A stretch of 8,629 nucleotides of DNA from Nitrososphaerota archaeon (GTDB lineage Archaea; Thermoproteota; Nitrososphaeria; Nitrososphaerales; Nitrososphaeraceae): contig VBPR01000004.1 of NCBI GenBank assembly GCA_005877345.1, positions 1 to 8,629 of the forward strand. The letters are read 5' to 3'. This document shows positions 1-6,357 of the stretch, piece by piece. The translations under genes were made by a program, and so were the position numbers. Under the pieces are notes generated by a model, which saw nothing but the letters and a program-made list of their open reading frames with translations, ran no database searches and was not told where the DNA came from. How positions within the stretch are numbered: the first letter of the stretch is position 1; each line of letters opens with the position of its first letter.

Positions 1-258
1 ATCATGTGTCCGTGTTAGGGCATTATTCATCTACGTTTATGAACTGCCTAAGCTTTGCGATATGTTATTTCGGTATAAAATTGAAGAAACGTTTCTGAAA
101 TAAATGAAAGAAATAAAGATAATGAATATATCATTAAAGGTAAATTAGAAGAGAAAGAAAAACAGATTGAGGAACTGACGAAGAAACAAAAACGTTTCGA
201 TGAGTTAATTCAATCATTAATAGATTCAGGTCAAGTAAAGCCTCTTAGTGAATCGTAA
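1..258 (+). pseudogene. Remnant of a tyrosine recombinase/integrase C-terminus
   Basis: One frame is open from base 85 to the TAA at 256-258 and encodes a charged, coiled-coil-like tail (NERNKDNEYIIKGKLEEKEK, then QIEELTKKQ and QSLIDSGQVKPL). It has no start codon and is preceded by stops, so it is not an independent gene. From memory, archaeal XerC/D-like integrases carry a tail of this type (EENRL, KV-EL, NKDNEYIIKGKL) after the catalytic tyrosine. Bases 1-84 continue the resemblance only by changing frame: one frame gives an LGHYSSTF stretch resembling the box-II histidine region, another gives YELPKLCDMLFRYKIEE. This suggests at least two frame lesions. The rest of the gene would lie to the left of the window. 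The family call rests on motif memory and could be wrong; the coding-like character of 100-258 is firmer. Confidence 0.45.
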
Positions 259-298
259 AAGCTCACTCATGAAAAGTAATTATCATCGTTTAAATTAC

Positions 299-1386
299 TC
301 AGGCATAATAGTATAATGCACCCATAATATAGAGACTTGTGAAAAGTTCTTCATGTTTTTCATAATTTTGTAATATCAGTTTTGCCTCTCCATCCCCAAT
401 ACCTAATGAACCCCACTCCATTATAATTCACCATTCTTGTGAAATTTTTGGACTCTGTTGTTATCTATATCCATAACATAAATGAATTCGCCTGACGGGT
501 CAGATGCAATGTCTCCTGTACCACTGAATTGTCCGTCACCTTTGCTTAGTGTACCATTTAGTAACAAATTCTCCATCGCTATTCAATACCTGAATACGAT
601 TGTTATCAAAGGTCTGCTATGTAGATTCTTTGACCATTTGGATCATTTTCTATACTTGCAGGATGATTAAATTGTCCATCACCTGTTCCCGGAGAACCCC
701 ATGTACTAAGAAGTTTAAAATTCCCGCTAGTAGATATTGGATTGCTTACTTGATTACTATTAGATTTTGATATTATGTTTTCTGGACTAGATTTTTCTAT
801 TGTCTCTCGACCACTTGTCACATCTAATGACTTTACTTGTTCTTGTTCTTGCGGATATTGAGATAAAAGGTCAACATTAAAAATAAATTTTACATCCTCA
901 TAATTCTTGCTCGCTTCAAATTGCAATATCAAGTTGTTCTTTTTATATTCTAGAGGTTCGAACAGAATTACTCCATCTTCTACTATTCCAGCTGGAATGT
1001 CTGACTCTACTTCGGGATAGTCAACATCATAATCAGTTGTCGTTTCAAACTGTCGGTTTCCTTGGATTGCTTTAGAATTAAAGTCGTAAAATGAAATTTC
1101 AGTATTTTTATTATTATTATCAACAGTAAGGTACACTCTCGTATTCTTATCTGAAAACTCTATCTTATGAAGTGTAACTATAATACCACTCTTTGTTTGG
1201 GTCTCTTCCATGGTAATTAATTTTTGTGCCGGACTTATTACTTGGGTGCATTCAATTCTAATAATAGAATCAGCATTTATCAACGGGGCAGATATCTCCC
1301 CACCATAAGCATTGGTATAAGCATTAGAAATTGTCAGAAAGAATTAGAGTTATTTTATCAGGCCATGGAGTTAATTATTCGATCAT
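299..1386 (-). pseudogene. Broken secreted protein: beta-rich domain followed by NHL repeats
   Basis: The main open stretch (TTG at 1283 to 606, 225 residues) has a beta-rich domain at about residues 30-138, vaguely like DUF4352/Ig-like extracellular domains, a Ser/Glu/Pro-rich linker (139-188), then an NHL repeat (STWGSPGTGDGQFNHPAS, IYIADL). It stops at 606 because of one extra T near 608-610. Removing it continues as DNNRIQVLNSDGEFVTKW. A second slip near 552-556 (two bases short) restores GTLSKGDGQFSG, IYVMDIDNNRVQKF, and a third near 420-427 (one base short) restores MEWGSLGIGDGE, after which NHL similarity is lost. Upstream, an ATG at 1386 preceded by a purine-rich GGAGAGG begins a likely signal peptide, interrupted by TAA at 1377-1375 and a frame change near 1340; the frame then reads LTISNAYTNAYGG. 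An exported propeller-type protein that is no longer intact, unless the slips are sequencing errors. Confidence 0.75.
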
Positions 1387-1433
1387 CAGCTACCTCTCCT
1401 TGTGCGTACAGATAAAGAGCCTATATTACACAA

Positions 1434-1922
1434 TCATAATTCTTCAATTGGAGCAGGGATTGCATCTACTTCATCCTGGCTGAACATTTTCTTTAGTTTG
1501 GTCTTGCGCTCTTGTAGAAGTCTGTATGACCTTTCTAGATCTGGATCTTTCTCCTTTTTCAATTCATCATAATTTATTATTCCTTTTTTATTTTCTAAAT
1601 CCCATTTTCTCTTAAATTCATCATAACTAACAGTCAAAGGTAGGTCTCTCTTGATCCATTGCAGCACTTTCAACAATGGTACACTTATTGAGTTTTCATG
1701 TAAATCTGGATAGATAAGTTCTTCCCCTCTCCTTCGAACCGTCACATCAAAAAAATTCCTGTTATAATTTTTACTTGCATTTTCATATTCTTCTATAGGT
1801 ACCATAAATTCCTCAGAAATGAATAGATCTTCAACTAACTTTCTTATTACATCACGATTCTTCTCTGGGATGCTTTTCAGCAAGTCTTCTATTGAATCAC
1901 GTGTAACTAGATTCTCGTTCAT
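1434..1922 (-). CDS. Unrecognised hydrophilic 162-residue protein
   Basis: ATG at 1922, stop at 1434. I do not recognise the family. The protein is rich in Lys, Glu and Asp and has no signal peptide, membrane segment or Cys, so it is probably cytoplasmic. Residues 6-33 look helical (DSIEDLLKSIPEKNRDVIRKL), residues 55-90 look like a small folded core (FFDVTVRRRGEELIYPDL, VPLLKVLQWIKRDLP), and residues 100-148 are strongly helical and basic (KRKW, LKKEKDPDLERSYRLLQERK), ending in an acidic tail. Codon usage and a clean start suggest a real gene. It is a lone minus-strand gene; the nearest gene in the same direction is the broken NHL gene downstream. A weak TATTTA lies about 40 nt upstream, so no strong promoter call is made. 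Confidence 0.7.
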   Translation of the reverse strand: MNENLVTRDSIEDLLKSIPEKNRDVIRKLVEDLFISEEFMVPIEEYENASKNYNRNFFDVTVRRRGEELIYPDLHENSISVPLLKVLQWIKRDLPLTVSYDEFKRKWDLENKKGIINYDELKKEKDPDLERSYRLLQERKTKLKKMFSQDEVDAIPAPIEEL

Positions 1923-2096
1923 ATAATTTCTTATGATTTTTGAACTAATTAATCATTGTAAATAGGTGACCAAAGCTAATCATTTTACAAAGGTTGTTGC
2001 ATTTCAGAGCTGAGCCAACTTTGCATTTTTACTTATAATGACAAGCTCTCAGATTAGGGAAGGAGAGTCGATAGAAATCTGACAAACTATGTAGCC

Positions 2097-2104
2097 TATA
2101 TTTA
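2097..2104 (+). promoter_or_regulatory. Archaeal TATA box, leaderless promoter
   Basis: TATATTTA is centred about 25 nt before the ATG at 2126. In archaea transcription starts about 25 nt after the box, so the transcript would begin at the start codon itself. Confidence 0.6.
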
Positions 2105-2125
2105 CCATGAAGAATTCTTGTAATT

Positions 2126-2350
2126 ATGTTATCCAAAAAGTCGAAATCTAACGATAATAGTGATAAGGTAGAACAAGAGGCTCTGAAGAAGGTTGAAACT
2201 ATAGCAGAGTTAGCACCGAACGAAAAGACAAGGAAAGAAGCTGATAAATTAATAGAGACAATTGAAGGCGAGTCGGCTACCTCAGTTCAGGAAGAGACAG
2301 TTGACAATGTGTTGGACAAACTAAGATACGCTTCCAAATACAACTGGTAA
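2126..2350 (+). CDS. Small charged 74-residue protein
   Basis: ATG at 2126, TAA at 2348-2350. No recognised family. The protein is almost entirely Lys, Glu, Asp, Ser and Ala, has no Cys or hydrophobic segment, and is predicted helical from about residue 14 to 50 (VEQEALKKVETIAELAP, TRKEADKLIETIEGE), with a short aromatic end (RYASKYNW). It would be cytoplasmic; a small helical adaptor or chromatin/stress protein is possible but not shown. The start is supported by a TATA box spaced for a leaderless transcript. It is a single gene, convergent with the SUI1-like gene to its right and divergent from the 162-residue gene to its left. Confidence 0.65.
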   Translation: MLSKKSKSNDNSDKVEQEALKKVETIAELAPNEKTRKEADKLIETIEGESATSVQEETVDNVLDKLRYASKYNW

Positions 2351-2460
2351 GAGCTATGGTTGTTTCTTGTTATCGATCCCATAATGCTAGGCAATTAATT
2401 TATTCACCAAAAGATATTTGCTATACTTGTTAAGAATCGTATTAATTCAAAAATTTAACA

Positions 2461-2814
2461 TTATCTGACTTCTATTAGATCTTCCTTAATTCCTTTTGTA
2501 ATGAGAAAGTCCTTGGCTGCACTTCTATGATCAGCTTGCAATATCACAAATCCATTTTTATAAGTACCTCCAGCTCCGAGTTTGATTTTCAATTCTTTAG
2601 TGATTGAAGCAACATCAGTCATACTATCAGTCATACTATCAAGGCCTTTTATTACTGTTGTTGGTTTCTTAAATTTCCTAAATTCTTTTGCGATGACCAC
2701 CTTGGCTTTCTCTCTATCCAATTCTTGTAGAAAACCGTCAATAGAGCCTGAATCGTAATAACCTTCTGACACTAACAATGATATGGTATTTACGTTAAAG
2801 AAGGATTTGATCAT
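2461..2814 (-). CDS. SUI1/aIF1-family translation initiation factor-like protein
   Basis: The C-terminal half matches the SUI1 fold: KPTTVIKGLD (50-59), ITKELKIKLGAGGTYKNG (71-88), ILQADHR (91-97) and a final helix-strand ending in IEVR. In archaea and eukaryotes such proteins (aIF1/eIF1) bind the small ribosomal subunit near the P site and enforce correct start-codon choice. The basic stretch KEFRKFKK (43-50) is where the ribosome-contacting loop is expected. Unlike the common archaeal form, there is no N-terminal CxxC zinc motif; instead residues 1-28 are a non-basic extension of unclear role. A 12-bp tandem repeat doubles SMTD (60-67) in the loop between strand and helix. The ATG at 2814 has a TATA-like box at leaderless distance; TTG or GTG codons a few residues in are alternative starts. 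Probably a second, divergent aIF1 paralogue. Confidence 0.85.
   Translation of the reverse strand: MIKSFFNVNTISLLVSEGYYDSGSIDGFLQELDREKAKVVIAKEFRKFKKPTTVIKGLDSMTDSMTDVASITKELKIKLGAGGTYKNGFVILQADHRSAAKDFLITKGIKEDLIEVR
2614..2641. repeat. 12-bp tandem repeat inside the SUI1-like gene
   Basis: ATCAGTCATACT occurs twice in a row (2614-2625 and 2626-2637), followed by four more matching bases. The unit length is a multiple of three, so it adds four residues (SMTD twice) without breaking the frame. Confidence 0.9.
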
Positions 2815-2836
2815 GACTAGAAAAAATATGACATCG

Positions 2837-2844
2837 ATATTTTA
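2837..2844 (-). promoter_or_regulatory. Probable TATA box of the SUI1-like gene
   Basis: On the minus strand TAAAATAT lies at about -30 to -23 from the ATG at 2814, the spacing expected for a leaderless or nearly leaderless archaeal transcript. A small perfect hairpin (TCTGA/TCAGA, 2851-2864) lies just upstream of it. Confidence 0.45.
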
Positions 2845-2963
2845 GGCCCATCTGAAAAATCAGACTAGTCCCTCCGAGCTCGAGTTATGAATTGAATCTT
2901 TGCAAAAACAATTGGGTCTAAAAGTTGTGTCAAATTTGGTTCACAAACGACCATTCTAAACAT

Positions 2964-3575
2964 TTATTTTAACTTTTTCCTGTTTGATTTTGATAATTTT
3001 AAAAGGTTTCTAGCCTGTTCTATACCAGTAACGGGTAAACTGTTAGAATCTATGAGTCCAATTTGTACTAATAGTGATGCTTGATCCCAATAGATGTGTT
3101 CGTGTAATATCTTATTTCCTTCAAATTTCATAACTACTACATGTGGAAGCTCAACGTACCTACCAGTCGGAGGAATTCCTGGCAACATAGATTTTATTTC
3201 TATATCATGAGTGAAACTTAAAATGAGCTCGTCCACAACCTGATCTTTACCAACAGTTCTTGAAATGCGAGTAATCTTCGTATCATCGGGCATCTTGCCA
3301 ACAAACTGATTTTCATAAAAATTAAACACATTATCAAAACCGACTCCTCCTGTCAATACCGGTACGTTATGTACAATAGGCTCATTTACCATCGTCTTCA
3401 TAGTTGCCTCTACATCATGATCAATGAATTCATATTTTACATGTTCATCAAAAATGTCTCCCAAGTTTTTACTTTTTTTCTGCTTCTGCCTACTCATATT
3501 ACTAACTATCTCGTTACGCAACAGCTTTGGCAAACTTACTAATTTGCTTTTCGCTAACTTTCTAACACGACACAT
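2964..3575 (-). CDS. SnoaL/NTF2-like domain protein
   Basis: Residues about 38-180 have the layout of a SnoaL-like alpha+beta barrel: a helical start (LGDIFDEHVKYEFIDHDVEA), HNVPVLTGGVGFDNVFNFY (69-87), the pair ISRTVGKDQVVDELILSFTHD (104-124), a LPGIPPTGRYVELPHVVVMKF strand region (131-151) and HEHIYWDQASLLVQIGL (158-174). The PGIPPTGR and EHIYWDQ elements are typical of ester-cyclase/polyketide-cyclase-like members, where His and Asp residues line the pocket; the substrate here is unknown. It is slightly longer than a bare domain because of a basic N-terminus. The start could be ATG 3575 or the internal ATG at 3497 (MSRQKQKKSKN), which would remove 26 residues. AT-rich TATA-like sequence lies upstream of 3575. 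It is a single gene with no operon partner, cytoplasmic by absence of a signal. Confidence 0.75.
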   Translation of the reverse strand: MCRVRKLAKSKLVSLPKLLRNEIVSNMSRQKQKKSKNLGDIFDEHVKYEFIDHDVEATMKTMVNEPIVHNVPVLTGGVGFDNVFNFYENQFVGKMPDDTKITRISRTVGKDQVVDELILSFTHDIEIKSMLPGIPPTGRYVELPHVVVMKFEGNKILHEHIYWDQASLLVQIGLIDSNSLPVTGIEQARNLLKLSKSNRKKLK

Positions 3576-3812
3576 TTTAGTGAATGAAAATTAGTATTGG
3601 GATATTTGAATCCACTTATATGAACAATTTGGCTTTACCCCTGGTTGGATCCGAATTGTTAACAAACCAGATCCCGACGGGCTCATAAATATTAGTTTCC
3701 TAAATAGACTACAGTCAATCAACGGTTGTTACTATTCATAATAATTCATGAGCATTTTTTATATACAAAATCACTGTTAATAACTTTGATATTAAATTTT
3801 ATTATATTCATT

Positions 3813-4085
3813 TTAATTTCTCAATTCCAATTCCAAAACATTTGCCACACAGATATTTATTTCAGATGTAGGCGGTTCAGTTCCCATTCTTTCTTTCAAT
3901 TCGTCGTGGCCTTCTGTTCTATTTCTTAGAATAGCATCATGCACTTGTTTAACTGATGGCACAAAGGTTATCATAAATGGTACTTTTACTCCTACTCCAC
4001 CAATTATGAGTGCTGGATATCCTAACAATTTATTCCTTGCAATTTCTGATACCCCTTCAAGTCCCGCAGCTATTTTTAAATTTCT
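3813..4085 (-). pseudogene. Startless fragment of an unrecognised gene
   Basis: The frame is open from just after a TAA at 4088-4086 to the stop at 3813, with no ATG or GTG near its beginning; TTG at 4028 is the first possible start and would cut into the conserved-looking part. The translation reads coherently (LKIAAGLEGVSEIARNKLLG, then YPALIIGGVGVKVPFMITFV, PSVKQVHDAILRNR and HDELKERMGTEPPTSE), which looks like the C-terminal end of a larger globular protein. The GxxVKVP pattern loosely recalls the C-terminus of HerA/VirB4-like ATPases, but this is too weak for a call. It follows the zinc-ribbon mini-gene directly on the same strand. Either a decayed gene end or a short gene with an unusual start. 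Confidence 0.45.
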
Positions 4086-4096
4086 TTAAATGTATT

Positions 4097-4198
4097 TCAC
4101 GTGCACTGTAGACAATTTCCATAATCTTGCTTATCATCAAAAACATGATTCTGCTTTAAATGATGACAAAGAATGCATTCGTCTTTTTTCTTAGCCAA
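4097..4198 (-). CDS. 33-residue zinc-ribbon mini-protein
   Basis: TTG at 4198, TGA at 4099-4097. The short product begins MAKKKDECILCHHLKQNHVF and ends DDKQDYGNCLQCT, so it has two CxxC pairs (Cys8/11 and Cys29/32) separated by 17 residues with several His, the pattern of a small zinc-binding ribbon. Start and reality are supported by a strong TATA box centred 25-26 nt upstream of the TTG, which would give a leaderless mRNA. After the TGA the frame continues with NTFKEI before a TAA; if the TGA were a Cys codon the tail would read CTCNTFKEI, so a recent nonsense change that trimmed the last residues is possible. The role is unknown; such ribbons bind nucleic acid or proteins. Confidence 0.55.
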   Translation of the reverse strand: MAKKKDECILCHHLKQNHVFDDKQDYGNCLQCT

Positions 4199-4213
4199 TG
4201 AAATCTTAATGTC

Positions 4214-4227
4214 ATTTTATATTATAA
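4214..4227 (-). promoter_or_regulatory. TATA box of the zinc-ribbon mini-gene
   Basis: On the minus strand TTATAATATAAAAT precedes the TTG at 4198; the box core is centred about 25.5 nt upstream, as expected for a leaderless archaeal start. Confidence 0.6.
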
Positions 4228-4329
4228 GCTTTCAGACTCGGTCTTAAAATATCTAATTAGATTATTGATATTCTATTCTAGAAATTGGGAACTTAATCAG
4301 TTAATCTGACTTAACCTTGTTTAGCAATA

Positions 4330-4337
4330 TTTATATA
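4330..4337 (+). promoter_or_regulatory. TATA box upstream of the 144-residue gene
   Basis: TTTATATA centred at about 4333 predicts a transcript start near 4359. That lies after the TTG at 4339 and before the TTG at 4387, so it helps choose the later start. A GAGG at 4371-4374 could serve as a weak ribosome binding site. Confidence 0.55.
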
Positions 4338-4386
4338 ATTGGTTGAATGTCGGAACTCATCAGCAGGAAAGAGGAAAAGAATCATT

Positions 4387-4821
4387 TTGAGTGACCAGAA
4401 AGAAAATATTGGTGAGCTGGAAGAACTCAAAGAACAGAGTGCAAAATTAGCAGAAATGTATCGCAGAATTTTTTATAAAGTAGATCCTGCATTAGTTTTC
4501 GATCTCGTTACACGTTTGCAACAAGATCCACAAAATCCAAAACCAATGTATACTGTTGAGGTGTTCACGAAAGAAGGAACAGACCCGCAAAAATCAAGAG
4601 ATCATATATTGCAGACGACTGGATCAGTTCCTGCCATTTTTGATAAGGGTACACACTATGTTTCTCATCACCGTCTGAACATAGAAATTCTAAAAAAACT
4701 GAATGACATAGACTATGTTTTGGAGGTTATGGGTGATTATACTGGCAGTGGGGCATCAATAGGGCCACAACACGATTTAGGCGATTGGAAGAAAATAAAA
4801 GACAAAGTAACTCATAAGTGA
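4387..4821 (+). CDS. Unrecognised 144-residue soluble protein
   Basis: I chose TTG 4387 (MSDQKENIGELEELKEQ) because the TATA box at 4330 places the transcript start after the alternative TTG at 4339, which would add 16 residues with a basic, non-conserved look. The protein has an N-terminal helix with heptad character (about 8-30), a DPALVFDLVTRLQQDPQNPK segment, a strand-rich middle (MYTVEVFTKEGTDPQKSRDH) and a HYVSHHRLNIEILKKLNDID stretch followed by VLEVMGDYTGSGASIGPQHD. Several His residues and the Gly-rich tail may be functional, but I recognise no family. There is no signal peptide or membrane segment. Its TGA at 4819-4821 lies only a few bases before the TATA box of the broken NHL gene, so the two are probably transcribed separately. 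Confidence 0.7.
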   Translation: MSDQKENIGELEELKEQSAKLAEMYRRIFYKVDPALVFDLVTRLQQDPQNPKPMYTVEVFTKEGTDPQKSRDHILQTTGSVPAIFDKGTHYVSHHRLNIEILKKLNDIDYVLEVMGDYTGSGASIGPQHDLGDWKKIKDKVTHK

Positions 4822-4825
4822 TGCA

Positions 4826-4835
4826 TTATATAAAG
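4826..4835 (+). promoter_or_regulatory. TATA box of the plus-strand NHL gene
   Basis: TTATATAAAG is a near-consensus archaeal TATA box directly after the stop of the preceding gene. It predicts a transcript start near 4856, about 30 nt before the ATG at 4887 that opens the signal peptide. The promoter looks intact although the gene is broken. Confidence 0.6.
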
Positions 4836-4886
4836 CAAAGAGAACTAAAAACTTATTTATTACGAAATCGATTGTTTCTGATATCA

Positions 4887-5540
4887 ATGCTAAATATGAG
4901 GCTACTATCCCCAATTGTGGCAGTAGCCTTCATCACGGCACTTTCATTACAAAGTGGGGCTCGAGTGGAAGTGGTGATGGTCAGTTTGATTACATCACAG
5001 GTGTCGCTGTAGATAAATCAGGTAACGTATACGTAGCAGGAGTGGGCAATAACCGTATTCAAAAGTTTACAGGAGATGGTAAGTTCATAACAAAATGGGG
5101 TTCGCTTGGTACGGGTGAGGGTCAATTCTACAACCCCGGAAGAGTGGCTGTCGATCTTAAAAATGGCTATGGCTGTCGATCTTAAAAATGGCTATGTGTA
5201 TGTAGCTGATATGGCAGGTCGTATCGAAAAGTTTACAGGAGATGGTAAGTTCATAAAATCATGGGGCTCATTAGGATCTGGAGATGGGCAATTTAGGAGC
5301 CCATCAGGCATGGCAGTCGATCTGGCAGGTAATGTATACGTAGCTGATGGTGGTAACAACCGGATTCAAAAGTTTACAGGGGACGGCCAACTTGTCAGCA
5401 AATGGACTAATCTTGGAATACCTGGTGGTGGAAACGTTCATGATGAGATAGACGTAGATGTTGATGCCTCAGGTAAGGTGTTTGTCGTAGATCGTGATAA
5501 CAACCGAGTTGGAGTACTTTCTGCAACCGGAACATCATAG
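4887..5540 (+). pseudogene. Broken secreted NHL-repeat protein (four repeats)
   Basis: ATG 4887 begins a signal-peptide-like stretch (MLNMRLLSPIVAVAFITALS). Near 4940-4950 the coding frame moves back by one base, and in the new frame two NHL repeats follow: TFITKWGSSGSGDGQFDY with VYVAGVGNNRIQKFTGDGKF, then KWGSLGTGEGQFYNPGRVAV. An exact 25-bp tandem duplication (5146-5195) shifts the frame again and causes a TAA at 5183-5185. Without the extra copy repeat 2 would run on smoothly into VYVADMAGRIEKFTGDGKF. Repeats 3 (SWGSLGSGDGQFRSPSGMAV) and 4 (more divergent, ending DRDNNRVGVLSATGTS) complete the gene. NHL repeats form beta-propeller blades used for binding; export and four blades suggest a small extracellular propeller. 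As written the sequence cannot make the full protein. It is a paralogue of the broken minus-strand NHL gene. Confidence 0.8.
5146..5195. repeat. Exact 25-bp tandem duplication in the NHL gene
   Basis: The 25-base unit at 5146-5170 (beginning GGCTGTCGATCTT and ending AATGGCTAT) is repeated without mismatch at 5171-5195. Because 25 is not a multiple of three it shifts the frame and creates a stop at 5183-5185; deleting one copy restores a regular NHL repeat. Confidence 0.95.
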
Positions 5541-5697
5541 GAACAGTATTAGCATCGCATCTCTCCTAGCCTACACGCATCCCAACGGCACGAACATAAC
5601 AAGGTTAACTAATATGATCATCAAGAATTTGAACCATTAATGTGTTGGTGTGGTAAATAATAATAAATGAGAAATTACATATAATATTCATTGGGAG

Positions 5698-6357
5698 ATG
5701 AACCCTAGGAAATGGGGAACTCTTTTCGACTTTTACGCTACCTTTATAGATTCATTAAAAGACGTGGAGAACATTCCACCCATTCGTATCACGTTCCCAG
5801 ATGGTACCCAAATCTTCTCCGATCAGGGTGATGTTGATGATACTTTGTCAAAGATTATCGGTCGAGAAATTATGCTCATGAGGGCTAGTTTGGACAAGCC
5901 AAGCTACGAGGAGTACTGGCCGGATATAGAGGGCTTAGCACAAAGAGAAAAGGTCACCGATGAAGCCATGCCTCCCCAAACTTTCTTTGACATTGCTGTA
6001 ATTCATATCCTGACGACTTCTACAGTCAATCGTCTGCGAGAACTCTATCCAGAAGGTCGATTTGAGGTTCGTCGGTTTAGACCAAACATTGTGATAGAAT
6101 CTGGATCTGGAGAGAAAGATTTTATCGAGAATTTATGGGTTGGCAAGAAGCTGGCGATAGGCGAAGAAACTATTCTGAAGATTACTGGGCCGTGCACTAG
6201 GTGTGTGATGACTACTCTGCCGCAAGCAGACCTGCCCAGAGATTTAGGTATCTTGCATACGGTCGCAAGGTACAACCAAGTTCATGCCGGAGTCTATGCA
6301 TCAGTACATCGGGGTGGAACAATTCATCGTGGAGATCGAGTACAAGTCGAAGAGTAA
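5698..6357 (+). CDS. MOSC-domain protein lacking its N-terminal region
   Basis: Residues about 95-219 carry the C-terminal MOSC half: FFDIAVIHILTTSTVNRL (97-114), FEVRRFRPNIVIE (122-134), GPCTRCVMTT (164-173) with the expected Cys169, and GVYASVHRGGTIHRGDRV (198-215). MOSC proteins bind the molybdenum cofactor or move sulfur/metal ligands (mARC, YcbX and MoCo-sulfurase C-terminal families). The usual proteins begin with an N-terminal beta-barrel part (YPVKS... GDR ... SAK) that leads into NPRKWG. Here the ATG sits exactly at NPRKWG and the upstream frame is closed by TGA at 5669-5671, so about 50-60 family residues are missing. An AT-rich region and GGGAG before the ATG could allow expression, but this may be a 5'-truncated relic. 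The remaining frame is undamaged. Confidence 0.75.
   Translation: MNPRKWGTLFDFYATFIDSLKDVENIPPIRITFPDGTQIFSDQGDVDDTLSKIIGREIMLMRASLDKPSYEEYWPDIEGLAQREKVTDEAMPPQTFFDIAVIHILTTSTVNRLRELYPEGRFEVRRFRPNIVIESGSGEKDFIENLWVGKKLAIGEETILKITGPCTRCVMTTLPQADLPRDLGILHTVARYNQVHAGVYASVHRGGTIHRGDRVQVEE

Noticed and set aside
482..670. 62-codon plus-strand frame
   Set aside because: It lies antisense to the NHL repeats of the broken minus-strand gene, whose translation is clearly NHL-like; no promoter or coding signature of its own.
1224..1415. 63-codon plus-strand frame
   Set aside because: Antisense to the leader of the broken NHL gene and low-complexity in translation; a shadow.
2851..2864. Hairpin TCTGA-AAAA-TCAGA as a terminator
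   Set aside because: It is a 5-bp stem without a flanking T-run in the relevant direction and lies in the promoter side of the SUI1-like gene.
3726..3929. 67-codon plus-strand frame rich in Phe and Ile
   Set aside because: Arises from AT-rich intergenic sequence and from the antisense of the 3813-4085 fragment; hydrophobicity reflects T-richness.
4818..5540. Programmed frameshifting as an explanation for the NHL gene
   Set aside because: No slippery heptamer or pseudoknot-like structure is evident, and the second shift comes from an exact 25-bp duplication, so mutation or assembly error is simpler.
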